From Rhizobium sp. CC-YZS058 (GTDB lineage: Bacteria > Pseudomonadota > Alphaproteobacteria > Rhizobiales > Rhizobiaceae): 64,000 nt of DNA. Shown in pieces: positions 7,823 to 16,291 of this stretch; position 1 is the first letter of the stretch, and every line of letters begins with the position of its first letter. The notes under the pieces are model-generated. The model saw only the letters and a list, made by a program, of their open reading frames with translations, was not told the DNA's origin and did no database searches. The position numbers and the translations under genes are program-made. The stretch is taken from positions 956,001 to 1,020,000 of the forward strand of contig NZ_JAYESJ010000001.1 of assembly GCF_034720595.1 (NCBI RefSeq), written 5' to 3'.

Positions 7823-8722
7823 TCAGTCCATCGCGGTCGGCAGCTTGGCGACCAGTTCGTCGATCACCAGCCGCAGCCGCGGCGTCATCATCGGCGCGCG
7901 GGGCCACACTGCATAGGCATCGAAGGTCAGTGACTTGACGCCGGTCAGAACTTCACAAAGCGCGCCGGACGAGAGTCCATCGCGCACCAGCCAGCACGGC
8001 AACCAGGCAAGGCCGAGCCCGGCGCAGGCGGCATCATGGATTGCCTCGATATCGTCCAGCCGCAGGCGCGCCGGCGGCCGCACGACCCGGTCCGGATCGG
8101 TCTCGGTCGGAAAGACCCAGCCTTTCGCTCCGTCGCGGCGGGCATAAACCACGCCGTCGTGCCCAACCAGATCGTCCAGTGTTTCCGGCGCCGGCCGGCG
8201 CGCGAGATAGGCGGGGGCGGCGCAGACCGTCATGCGCTGGCCACCGACGCGCCGAACCATCAGGTCCGGCGTATCCGGAAGATTGCCGTTCCGCACCGCC
8301 AGATCGAACCCTTCGTCGAGAAGGTCCACCACACGATCCGAAAAGGCGAGGTCGAGTTCGAGCAGCGGGTGCCGGTCGATCAGGCCGGTCAGGATCGGCG
8401 CGATGACGCGTCGCCCGAAGACGACGGGCAGGGAAATGCGCAACCGGCCGCGGATCTCGCGCCGGCCCGATTCAAGCAGGGTCTCACCCAGCCGAATCTC
8501 CTCGACCGCGCGCAGGCAGCGCTCGTGGAAGAGCAGCCCCTCCTCCGTCAGGCTTTGACGGCGCGTCGTGCGGTGGAAGAGTCGGACGCCGAGACGGCTC
8601 TCCAGCCGCGCGATCGACTTTGCCACCGCTGAACGGGTCAGGTTCAGCCGCTCGGCAGCTGCCGAGAAACTGCCGGCCTCCACCACATCGAGCAGCACGG
8701 GAATGTCGTTCAACCTGTTCAT
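7823..8722 (-). CDS. LysR-family transcriptional regulator
   Basis: A 299-residue regulator with the standard N-terminal winged helix-turn-helix (VLLDVVEAGSFSAAAERLNL, TRSAVAKSIARLE, LFHRTTR) and an effector domain (RLRISLPVVFGRRVIAPIL). The start is the ATG at 8722 with GAGGCACC in front, rather than an ATG 13 codons upstream. It is divergent from the broken alcohol dehydrogenase gene, 99 bp apart, and most likely controls it. The effector is unknown. The LTRSAVAKSI and TTRRQSLTEEG wording is typical of the large AaeR/DmlR-like LysR group. Confidence 0.9.
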   Translation of the reverse strand: MNRLNDIPVLLDVVEAGSFSAAAERLNLTRSAVAKSIARLESRLGVRLFHRTTRRQSLTEEGLLFHERCLRAVEEIRLGETLLESGRREIRGRLRISLPVVFGRRVIAPILTGLIDRHPLLELDLAFSDRVVDLLDEGFDLAVRNGNLPDTPDLMVRRVGGQRMTVCAAPAYLARRPAPETLDDLVGHDGVVYARRDGAKGWVFPTETDPDRVVRPPARLRLDDIEAIHDAACAGLGLAWLPCWLVRDGLSSGALCEVLTGVKSLTFDAYAVWPRAPMMTPRLRLVIDELVAKLPTAMD

Positions 8723-8821
8723 TGGTGCCTCAGGATCGTCAGTTTGGGGAATAATGGTCAAAACTGCTGAGGAAGGTTCTTCGATAAGCTGCGCGTGTCA
8801 ATCCGTACAGGAGATTTGAAC

Positions 8822-9847
8822 ATGCAGCAGATTTTGGCACGGCAGTGGGTCCTTCACGACTTCGGCAAGGCAGAAGCGGGACTCGAGCTTCAGGCCGTTT
8901 CCGTCACCGCACCCTTGCCCCATGAGGTGCAGATCCGCACCGCCGCCGTCTCTCTCAATTATCGCGACCTGCTGATGCTGGAGAATGGTATGGGCTCGCC
9001 CTTGTCCTTCCCCTTCGTGCCGGGGTCCGACATGGCGGGCATTGTCGAGGCCGTCGGCTCCGCGGTTGTCGCCTTCCATCCGGGGGATCGCGTGATCGCC
9101 AGCTTTTCACCCGACTGGATCGACGGCGTGCCGGAGGGCAGCGCGCGTAACCCGCCGTACAAGGCGCTGGGCGGCTTCTATCCGGGTGTGCTCTCGGAGA
9201 TCGTGACGCTTCCTCAGTCCTGGCTCGTCCGCGCGCCCGTGAGCCTGTCGCTTGCGGAAGCCAGCACCTTGCCCTGCGCCGGTCTCACGGCCTGGTTCGC
9301 CCTATAGGAAACGGCCCGCATCGCGCCGGGGCAGAGCGTTCTCGTTCAGGGCACCGGCGGCGTTGCCCTGTTCGGTGTTGCGATTGCGAGGGCCTATGGC
9401 GCCGAGGTCTTCGTCGTTTCTGGCGATGCGGGGAAGCGCGACCGGGCGAGGGCGCTCGGAGCCCATCATTCGCTCGCCCGTGAAGCTTGGGTCGAGGAGG
9501 TCTATGCCCTCACGCAGGATCGTGGGGTCGATCACATTCTCGAGCTCGTCGGCGGCCCGCATCTCGGCCGCTCGCTCGAGGCCGTTGCCGTGGGCGGACG
9601 CATTTCGGTGATCGGTGTTCTCGATGGTTTCACGCTCTCCGCCTCGGCAGGTCCGCTTCTCTCGAAGTCGGCCACGCTGCAGGGCATCTCGGTCGGACAT
9701 CGCCGTGCGCTGGAAAACTTCGTCGCGGCAATCGACGAAAAGGGGATCAAGCCGGTGGTCGACGCGGTCTATCCGTTCGAAGAGGTCGCGCAGGCTGTCG
9801 CCCATCTGCGGCGCGGGCCTTTCGGCAAGGTGGTCGTGACGCTGTGA
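8822..9847 (+). pseudogene. zinc-independent medium-chain alcohol dehydrogenase, interrupted by in-frame TAG
   Basis: The first part (161 codons, MQQILARQWVLHDFGKAEAG to CAGLTAWFAL) ends in a TAG at 9305-9307. The same frame then continues without any shift through ETARIAPGQSVLVQGTGGVA, the NAD(P)-binding Rossmann region, and ends normally with FGKVVVTL at 9847. Together the two parts give a full-length enzyme of about 341 residues of the quinone oxidoreductase-like MDR family. The start at 8822 has AGGAGATTTGAAC in front. A single nonsense change or a sequencing error would explain it; the rest shows no decay, so the mutation would be recent. Confidence 0.85.
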
Positions 9848-9851
9848 GGAA

Positions 9852-9878
9852 ACGGGAGCCCGGCCGGCGGGCTCCCGT
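9852..9878. terminator. hairpin terminator between converging genes
   Basis: An 11-bp perfect stem (ACGGGAGCCCG / CGGGCTCCCGT) with a 5-base loop lies between the dehydrogenase pseudogene and preA, which converge. The T-runs are short on both sides, so efficiency is uncertain. Confidence 0.6.
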
Positions 9879-9883
9879 CCTGA

Positions 9884-11197
9884 TCATTCGGCGGCTTCGC
9901 GCTTCATCGGGTTGTTCGGGTGCATCGTCCAGTTGGCGTAGGTCGGCTCCACCACCTTGCCGGTGCGCTCGTCCAATGTGCCGGGCTCCAGCGGCACCAT
10001 GGTGATGCAATCCTGGACCGGACAGACATTGACGCAGAGATTGCAGCCGACGCACTCGTCCTCCATCACCTCGAAGTGGCGCTTGCCGTCCACATAGGCC
10101 GTGATGGCCTGGTGGGAGGTGTCCTCGCAGGCGATGTGGCAGCGGCCGCACTGGATGCAGAGATCCTGGTCGATCTTCGCCTTGGCGACATAGTTGAGGT
10201 TGAGATACTGCCAGTCGGTGACGTTCTTGACCGCGCGTCCGGTGATGTCGTCCAGCGTCCGATGCCCCTTGGAATCCATCCAGGTAGAGAGACCGGTGAT
10301 CATTTCCTGAACGATCTTGAAGCCGTAGGTCATGGCGGCGGTGCAGACCTGCACGTTTCCGGCGCCGAGCGCCAGGAACTCCGCCGCATCCCGCCAGGTG
10401 GTCACGCCGCCGATGCCGGAGATCGGCAGGCCATAGGTTTCCGCATCGCGCGCGATCTCGGCCACCATGTTGAGCGCGATCGGCTTGACGGCCGGGCCGC
10501 AATAGCCGCCATGGCTGCCCTTGCCGTCGATCGAGGGCTCGGGCGAGAAGCTGTCGAGATTGACCGAGGTGATCGAGGAGATGGTGTTGATCAGCGAGAC
10601 GGCATCCGTGCCGCCGCGCTTGGCGGCGCGGGCCGGATAGCGCACATCGGTGATGTTCGGCGTGAGCTTGGTGATGACCGGCATGCGCGTATACTGCTTG
10701 CACCAGCGCACGACCATTTCGATGTATTCCGGCACCTGGCCGACGGCCGAGCCCATGCCGCGCTCGCTCATGCCGTGCGGACAGCCGAAATTGAGCTCGA
10801 TGCCATCGACGCCGGTCTCTTCGACCAGCGGCAGGATCGCCTTCCAGCTCTCCTCGACGCAGGGCACCATGATCGAAGCGATCAGCGCTCGGTCCGGCCA
10901 GTTCATCTTGACCTGCTTCATTTCGCGCAGGTTGGTGTAGAGGTCGCGGTCGGTGATGAGCTCGATATTGTTGAGGCCGAGCAGGCGGCGATCGGCGCCC
11001 CAGATCGCGCCGTAGCGCGGCCCGTTGACGTTCACCACCGGCGGGCCTTCCTCGCCGAGCGTTTTCCAGACCACGCCGCCCCAGCCGGCCTTGAAGGCCC
11101 GCTCGACATTGTAGGCCTTGTCGGTCGGCGGCGCAGAGGCGAGCCAGAAGGGGTTGGGCGACTTGATGCCGATGAAATTGTTGCGAAGATCAGCCAT
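9884..11197 (-). CDS. preA: NAD-dependent dihydropyrimidine dehydrogenase subunit PreA
   Basis: A 437-residue protein. Residues 1-330 are a class 1-like dihydroorotate/dihydropyrimidine dehydrogenase FMN barrel (IKSPNPFWLASAPPTDKAYN, ELNFGCPHGMSERGMG, GIGGVTTWRDAAEFLALGAG). The C-terminus carries two 4Fe-4S ferredoxin motifs, CIQCGRCHIAC and CVGCNLCVNVCP. With PreT it reduces uracil and thymine to the dihydro forms using NADH, the first step of the pathway. It follows preT by 12 bp and is the last gene of its operon. Confidence 0.95.
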   Translation of the reverse strand: MADLRNNFIGIKSPNPFWLASAPPTDKAYNVERAFKAGWGGVVWKTLGEEGPPVVNVNGPRYGAIWGADRRLLGLNNIELITDRDLYTNLREMKQVKMNWPDRALIASIMVPCVEESWKAILPLVEETGVDGIELNFGCPHGMSERGMGSAVGQVPEYIEMVVRWCKQYTRMPVITKLTPNITDVRYPARAAKRGGTDAVSLINTISSITSVNLDSFSPEPSIDGKGSHGGYCGPAVKPIALNMVAEIARDAETYGLPISGIGGVTTWRDAAEFLALGAGNVQVCTAAMTYGFKIVQEMITGLSTWMDSKGHRTLDDITGRAVKNVTDWQYLNLNYVAKAKIDQDLCIQCGRCHIACEDTSHQAITAYVDGKRHFEVMEDECVGCNLCVNVCPVQDCITMVPLEPGTLDERTGKVVEPTYANWTMHPNNPMKREAAE

Positions 11198-11209
11198 GTC
11201 CGTCCCTCC

Positions 11210-12589
11210 TCAAGCCACGGCCGCAGCCGGCTGCTGCGCGCTGAGCAGCATGCGGTTGATCGATTCCGCCGCATCGCGGCCATGCGCCACGGCCTGAACC
11301 GTGAGGTCTTCCCCGCCCAGCACGCAGTCACCGCCGGCCCAGACCTTTGGCAGCGAGGTGCGGCCTTCTTCGTCGACGACGATCCGGCCGGACTGCAGGG
11401 CGATCAGGCCGAGTGCATCCGCTTCGAAAGTCTGGCCGATGGCTTTGAGAACCTGGTCAGCTGCGATGATGCCGGTCTCGCCGGTTGCGACGAGGCGGCC
11501 TTCGACGACATGGGTATAGTCGAGCTCGATGCCGGCCACCGTGCCGGTCTCGCTGGTAAGAATGCGCTTCGGGCTCAGCCAATGGCGGATCATCACGCCC
11601 CTGGAGGCGGCGAGATCCTGCTCATAGGTGGAGGCGTTCATCTGCGCCTTGCCGCGCCGGTAGCAGATGGTCACCTCCTCCGCGCCGAGAAGCTTTGCCT
11701 GAACGGCGGCATCGACCGCGGTCATGCCGCCACCGATGACGACGACGCGACGGCCGACCGGCACATCCGTCTTCGTTACCGACTGGCGCAGCCGGGCGAT
11801 GAAGTCCACGGCGTCCTCGACGCCTTCCGCGGCTTCGCCTTCGGCCATCAGCGCATTGACGCCCTGCAGACCCATGCCGAGGAACACGGCGTCAAAGCGC
11901 GCCGTGAGATCCGTGAGCGTGATGTCGCGGCCGAGCGCCTGGCGGTTGCGGATCTCGATGCCGCCGATCGAAAGGAGATAGGCGACCTCCTTCTGGGCGA
12001 AATCATCGACCGACTTGTAGGTCGCGATCCCGTATTCGTTCAGCCCGCCCGCCTTTTCGCGGGCGTCGAAGATCACCACCTGGTGGCCCTGCATGGCCAG
12101 GCGATGCGCGCAGGCAAGGCCGGCCGGCCCGGCGCCGACGACGGCGATCGTCTTGCCCGTTGCCGGGGCGCGCTCGAAGAACTGTGCGTTTTCGCTCATG
12201 GCGATGTCGGTCGCATAGCGCTGCAGGCGGCCGATCTCGACCGGCTTGCCCTCGGCGGTCATGCGCACGCACACCTCTTCGCAGAGCGTCTCGGTCGGAC
12301 AGACGCGGGCGCACATGCCGCCCAGAATGTTCTGCTCGAAGATCGTCTTGGCCGAACCGAGCGGATTGCCGGTGCCGATCTGGCGGATGAACAGCGGAAT
12401 GTCGATCGAGGTCGGGCAGGCGGTCATGCACGGCGCGTCGTAGCAGAAGTAGCAGCGATCGGCGGCAACAAGTGCCTCATGATCGTCGAGGCGCGGATGC
12501 AGATCCGCAAAATTCGCCTCGTAGTCGGCCGGCGTCAATCGCCCGCTCGCAATGCCGGCCACGGTGGCTGGCGCTTCAGTCGTTCCCAT
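11210..12589 (-). CDS. preT: NAD-dependent dihydropyrimidine dehydrogenase subunit PreT
   Basis: A 459-residue flavoprotein of the glutamate synthase small-subunit type. The N-terminal cysteine region CYFCYDAPCMTACPTSIDIP binds iron-sulfur clusters. The FAD site is VVGAGPAGLACAHRLA, the NAD site VVIGGGMTAVDAA and the C-terminal flavin motif VWAGGDCVLGGEDLTVQAVA. It passes electrons from NADH to PreA. As the first gene of preTA, its upstream region (12590-12794) carries a RutR-like repeat and an A/T-rich stretch suited to a promoter. Confidence 0.94.
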   Translation of the reverse strand: MGTTEAPATVAGIASGRLTPADYEANFADLHPRLDDHEALVAADRCYFCYDAPCMTACPTSIDIPLFIRQIGTGNPLGSAKTIFEQNILGGMCARVCPTETLCEEVCVRMTAEGKPVEIGRLQRYATDIAMSENAQFFERAPATGKTIAVVGAGPAGLACAHRLAMQGHQVVIFDAREKAGGLNEYGIATYKSVDDFAQKEVAYLLSIGGIEIRNRQALGRDITLTDLTARFDAVFLGMGLQGVNALMAEGEAAEGVEDAVDFIARLRQSVTKTDVPVGRRVVVIGGGMTAVDAAVQAKLLGAEEVTICYRRGKAQMNASTYEQDLAASRGVMIRHWLSPKRILTSETGTVAGIELDYTHVVEGRLVATGETGIIAADQVLKAIGQTFEADALGLIALQSGRIVVDEEGRTSLPKVWAGGDCVLGGEDLTVQAVAHGRDAAESINRMLLSAQQPAAAVA

Positions 12590-12643
12590 TATCTTACTCC
12601 CAATGTAGCCTCAGGATGAGCAAAAGCTAACACGGAAATTTTT

Positions 12644-12659
12644 TTTATCAAACGGTAAA
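12644..12659. promoter_or_regulatory. RutR-like operator upstream of preT
   Basis: The sequence TTTATC-AAAC-GGTAAA is a 6-4-6 inverted repeat with one mismatch. It sits 55 bp upstream of the preT start inside an A/T-rich stretch. The right half GGTAAA and spacing equal those of the repeat at 5208, suggesting the same regulator controls both pyrimidine blocks. Confidence 0.45.
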
Positions 12660-12794
12660 ATTTCGGTCCGGTGCGGGCGCGTTCGTCCGGCTTCCGAGGC
12701 GTCGCAACCCTGGGGGAAGACGGGGTTGGTTGCGACCGAATTGACAGTCAGGTCGTTTCAATGGCAGCAGAAAGCGCACGGGCGGAGGCAGCAC

Positions 12795-13754
12795 ATGGCG
12801 CGCAGAGCGGACGGGGCAAACAGGTTGGACGATGCGGCACGCGCCGGCTGGCTCTATTATGTGGCCGGGCGCACGCAGGACGAGATCGCCCAGACGATGG
12901 GGATTTCCCGCCAGTCCGCCCAGCGCCTCGTGTCGCTCGCCATGTCGGAGCGGTTGATCAAGGTCCGGCTCGACCATCCGATCGCCGCCTGTCTCGAGCT
13001 CGGTCGTGCGCTCAAGGACAAGTATGGTCTGCGGCAGGTGGAGGTGGTGCCGAGCGATCCGTCCTCCTCCTCCACCACGGTCGGCATCGCCGAGGCCGGT
13101 GCGGCGGAAATCGAGCGCTGGCTGAAGTCTGCCGATCCGATCATCATGGCGATCGGAACCGGGCGAACGCTGAAAGCGGCGATCGACCAGCTGCCGGCAA
13201 TCAACTGTCCCCAGCATCGCATCGTCTCGCTGACGGGCAGCATCGGGGTGGATGGGTCCGCTGCAGTCTACAACGTCATCTTCTCCATGGCGGATGCGGT
13301 CAATGCCCGGCATTTTCCCATGCCTCTGCCGGTGCTGGTCTCCTCCGCGCAGGAGCGGGACGTGCTGCACAACCAGCTCCTCGTGCAGTCGGCGCTTTCG
13401 CTCGGCACGCAGGCCGATGTCGCCTTCGTCGGCATTGGCGAGCTCGGCCTCGATGCACCGTTGTGCATCGACGGCTTCCTGGCGCGCGACGAAATGGCCC
13501 GTCTCCTTGATGAGGGCGCGGCCGGCGAAATCTGCGGCTGGATGTTCGACCAGGACGGCACGCTGCTCGGCGACGAGATCAACGGCCGCGTGGCGAGCGT
13601 GCCGCTGCCTTCGCGCGAGAAGGCAACCGTGATCGGAATCGCCAAGGGGCAACGCAAGCGCAAGGCGCTGAAAGCAGCGCTTGCCGGTGGTCTCCTGAAC
13701 GGCGTCATCACCGACGAGCTGACCGCCGAGCATCTGCTTGCATCCTCAGCATAA
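12795..13754 (+). CDS. SorC/DeoR-type sugar-binding transcriptional regulator
   Basis: A 319-residue regulator with an N-terminal helix-turn-helix (LYYVAGRTQDEIAQTMGISR, QSAQRLVSLAMSERLI) and the SorC sugar-phosphate-binding domain (IIMAIGTGRTLKAAIDQLP, VVPSDPSSSSTT, GVITDELTAEHLL). The start is the ATG at 12795 with GGAGGCAGCAC in front. It directly precedes the sorbitol/mannitol operon, and a 10-bp inverted repeat lies just behind it, so it is the likely local regulator of smoEFGKS-mtlK. Confidence 0.9.
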   Translation: MARRADGANRLDDAARAGWLYYVAGRTQDEIAQTMGISRQSAQRLVSLAMSERLIKVRLDHPIAACLELGRALKDKYGLRQVEVVPSDPSSSSTTVGIAEAGAAEIERWLKSADPIIMAIGTGRTLKAAIDQLPAINCPQHRIVSLTGSIGVDGSAAVYNVIFSMADAVNARHFPMPLPVLVSSAQERDVLHNQLLVQSALSLGTQADVAFVGIGELGLDAPLCIDGFLARDEMARLLDEGAAGEICGWMFDQDGTLLGDEINGRVASVPLPSREKATVIGIAKGQRKRKALKAALAGGLLNGVITDELTAEHLLASSA

Positions 13755-13760
13755 AGAAAT

Positions 13761-13824
13761 TTGTCAACGTTGTCAGTGGGTTGCCTTGGCTTACGGCGCT
13801 GCAGCAACGAATCGACGTTGACAA
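13761..13824. promoter_or_regulatory. paired inverted repeat, candidate SorC operators before smoE
   Basis: TTGTCAACGT at 13761-13770 is repeated perfectly in inverted form as ACGTTGACAA at 13815-13824, 44 bp apart. The first site continues as TTGTCAACGTTGTCA, itself a partial palindrome. The pair lies between the regulator stop and smoE, the expected place for operators with looping. Confidence 0.6.
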
Positions 13825-13894
13825 CTTACGCAGTTCGATGAGTAATTGCCCGCGAGCAAGGCAAATGCTCATGTTTCTTCTCGGGAGGAAGAGT

Positions 13895-15208
13895 ATGACT
13901 TTCAAAACATTGCTGCTGGGCGCGTGCTCGGCAATGGTCCTGGCTGGCTTCGCGCAGGCCGAAACCCTCACCATCGCGACCGTCAACAATGGCGACATGG
14001 TCCGCATGCAGGGCTATACGGACGAGTTCAAGAAGGCCAATCCGGACATCGACATCCAGTGGGTCACGCTCGAAGAAAACGTTCTGCGTGAACGCGTCAC
14101 GACGGATATCGCCACCAAGGGCGGCCAGTACGACATCATGACCATCGGCACCTATGAAGTGCCGATCTGGGCCAAGCAGGGCTGGCTGCTGCCGCTCGAC
14201 AATCTCGGCGATGCCTATGATGTCAACGACCTGCTGCCCGCCATCCGCTCCGGTCTTACCGGCGAGGACGGCAAGCTCTACGCCGCACCCTTCTACGGCG
14301 AAAGCTCCATGGTCATGTACCGCAAGGACCTGATGGAAAAGGCCGGGCTCAAGATGCCCGACGCTCCCACCTGGGACTTCATCAACGATGCGGCCCGCAA
14401 GATGACCGACCGTGCCGCCGGCATCAACGGCATCTGCCTGCGCGGCAAGGCCGGCTGGGGCGAGAACATGGCCTTCCTGACGGCGACCTCGAACGCCTTC
14501 GGCGCCCGCTGGTTCGACGAGAACTGGAAGCCGCAGTTCGACCAGCCCGAGTGGAAGAAGACGCTCGACATGTATGTGACGCTGATGAAGGATGCCGGCC
14601 CGCAGGGCGCCTCCTCCAACGGCTTCAACGAAAACCTGGCGCTCTTCCAGCAGGGCAAGTGCGGCATGTGGATCGACGCCACGGTGGCGGCCTCCTTCGT
14701 GACCAACCCGAAGGACTCGACGGTTGCCGACAAGGTGGGCTTCGCGCTCGCCCCGGACACCGGCCTCGGCAAGCGCGGCAACTGGCTCTGGGCCTGGAAC
14801 CTCGCCATCCCTGCCGGCTCGCAGAAGTCCGCTTCCGCCGAGAAGTTCATCGCCTGGGCAACCGGCAAGGACTATCTGAAGCTGGTCGCCGACAAGGAAG
14901 GCTGGGCCAACGTTCCTCCGGGCACGCGCACCTCGCTCTACGAGAATGCCGAGTACCAGAAGGCCGCGCCCTTCGCCAAGATGACGCTCGACTCGATCAA
15001 CGCCGCCGATCCGAAGGCGCCGTCGGTCAAGCCGGTTCCCTATGTCGGCGTGCAGTTCGTGGCCATTCCTGAGTTCCAGGGCCTCGGCACCACGGTCGGC
15101 CAGCTCTTCTCCGCCGCGCTCGCCGGCCAGATGAGCGTCGACGATGCGCTGAAGCAGGCACAGGACGCGGCCACCGCGACCATGACCGAAGGCGGCTACA
15201 TCCAGTAA
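13895..15208 (+). CDS. smoE: sorbitol/mannitol ABC transporter substrate-binding protein
   Basis: A 437-residue family 1 extracellular solute-binding protein. It starts with a signal peptide (MTFKTLLLGACSAMVLAGFA, cleavage near QA-ET) and continues with ETLTIATVNNGDMVRMQGYT. The ATG at 13895 has the ribosome site GGGAGGAAGAGT. Polyol specificity is inferred from the operon, which carries SmoF/G/K, a sorbitol dehydrogenase and mannitol dehydrogenase in the order known from rhizobia and Rhodobacter. A strong terminator follows, so the binding protein should be made in excess over the membrane parts. Confidence 0.92.
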   Translation: MTFKTLLLGACSAMVLAGFAQAETLTIATVNNGDMVRMQGYTDEFKKANPDIDIQWVTLEENVLRERVTTDIATKGGQYDIMTIGTYEVPIWAKQGWLLPLDNLGDAYDVNDLLPAIRSGLTGEDGKLYAAPFYGESSMVMYRKDLMEKAGLKMPDAPTWDFINDAARKMTDRAAGINGICLRGKAGWGENMAFLTATSNAFGARWFDENWKPQFDQPEWKKTLDMYVTLMKDAGPQGASSNGFNENLALFQQGKCGMWIDATVAASFVTNPKDSTVADKVGFALAPDTGLGKRGNWLWAWNLAIPAGSQKSASAEKFIAWATGKDYLKLVADKEGWANVPPGTRTSLYENAEYQKAAPFAKMTLDSINAADPKAPSVKPVPYVGVQFVAIPEFQGLGTTVGQLFSAALAGQMSVDDALKQAQDAATATMTEGGYIQ

Positions 15209-15222
15209 GCCGATCCTCCCCG

Positions 15223-15256
15223 CCGCCGCCCGCTCATCCCGCGGGCGGCGGTTTTT
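15223..15256 (+). terminator. rho-independent terminator/attenuator between smoE and smoF
   Basis: An 11-bp perfect GC stem (CCGCCGCCCGC / GCGGGCGGCGG) with a 7-base loop is followed directly by TTTTTCTT. Because smoF follows on the same strand without an obvious new promoter, it probably terminates most transcripts after smoE and lets a fraction through. Confidence 0.85.
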
Positions 15257-15404
15257 CTTGAAAGTCCGCGGGGGACACGCGGCCAGGCGCCTTGCCTGCC
15301 TTCGTCGGATCGACGACAGTTCAAAACTTCAAGAGGCCGGCATCAGGGTTCGTGCGTGCGCACGGGCCGCCAGAAGAGCTTCGCAAACCGGGAGGGTTCT
15401 TGAG

Positions 15405-16277
15405 ATGGCCACGCAGAACACACGCAGCCTCGCGCGCCTGATGATGGCGCCGTCCGTTGTTCTCCTCTTCGTCTGGATGATCGTGCCGCTGGTGATCACC
15501 CTGTGGTTCTCCTTCCAGCAGTACAATCCGCTGAACCCGATCCGTGACGGCTTCATCGGCTTTTCCAACTACGTGCTCTTCTATTCCAATCCGGCCTTCC
15601 TGCAGTCGATCATCAATACGCTGGTGCTGGTCGTCAGCGTTCTGGCGATCACGGTCATCGGCGGCATCCTGCTGGCGCTGCTGCTCGACCAGCCGATGTG
15701 GGGCCAGGGCTTCGTGCGCATCCTGGTGATCTCGCCCTTCTTCGTCATGCCGCCGGTGGCGGCCCTGGTGTGGAAGAACATGATCATGCATCCGGGTTAT
15801 GGCGTTTTTGCCGATATCGCCCGCTTCTTCGGCCTGCAGCCGATCGACTGGTTCGCGCAATATCCACTGTTCTCGGTCATCATCATCGTCGCATGGCAAT
15901 GGCTGCCCTTCGCCACGCTCATCCTGCTCACCTCGCTGCAGTCGCTGGATGGCGAGCAGAAGGAAGCGGCGGAGATGGACGGCGCGGGCTTCGTCAGCCG
16001 GTTCATCTACCTGACCATGCCACACTTGGCGCGTGCCATCACCGTCGTCGTGCTGATCCAGACCATCTTCCTGCTCTCCGTCTATGCGGAAATCCTGGTC
16101 ACGACCAATGGCGGTCCGGGCTTCGCCTCCACCAACCTTCCCTTCCTCGTCTACCAGAAGGCCCTGCTCGAATATAAGATCGGCCAGGCTTCGGCAGGCG
16201 GCATCATCGCGGTCGTTCTCGCCAATATCGTCGCCTTCTTCGTGATGCGCTACGTCGGCAAGAACCTGGATCGCTAA
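15405..16277 (+). CDS. smoF: sorbitol/mannitol ABC transporter permease
   Basis: A 290-residue MalF-like inner-membrane permease with about six hydrophobic segments (VVLLFVWMIVPLVITLWFSF, TLVLVVSVLAITVIGGILLA and others) and the ATPase-coupling EAA loop EQKEAAEMDGAGFVSRFIY. The start at 15405 has GGGAGGGTTCTTGAG in front. The region 15209-15404 between smoE and smoF holds the terminator and no gene. It pairs with SmoG to form the channel for polyols. Confidence 0.92.
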   Translation: MATQNTRSLARLMMAPSVVLLFVWMIVPLVITLWFSFQQYNPLNPIRDGFIGFSNYVLFYSNPAFLQSIINTLVLVVSVLAITVIGGILLALLLDQPMWGQGFVRILVISPFFVMPPVAALVWKNMIMHPGYGVFADIARFFGLQPIDWFAQYPLFSVIIIVAWQWLPFATLILLTSLQSLDGEQKEAAEMDGAGFVSRFIYLTMPHLARAITVVVLIQTIFLLSVYAEILVTTNGGPGFASTNLPFLVYQKALLEYKIGQASAGGIIAVVLANIVAFFVMRYVGKNLDR

Positions 16278-16291
16278 GAGGAGATTTCGCC

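Noticed and set aside
9305..9307. TAG in the dehydrogenase as a recoded pyrrolysine or other non-standard codon
   Set aside because: No support from context; this enzyme family needs no special residue here and the lineage is not known to recode TAG. Mutation or sequence error is simpler.
9920..12619. Very long open frame (about 900 codons) on the plus strand across preA and preT
   Set aside because: It is the opposite-strand shadow of two genes with clear family motifs and has low-complexity His/Arg/Asp-rich composition typical of antisense GC-rich frames.
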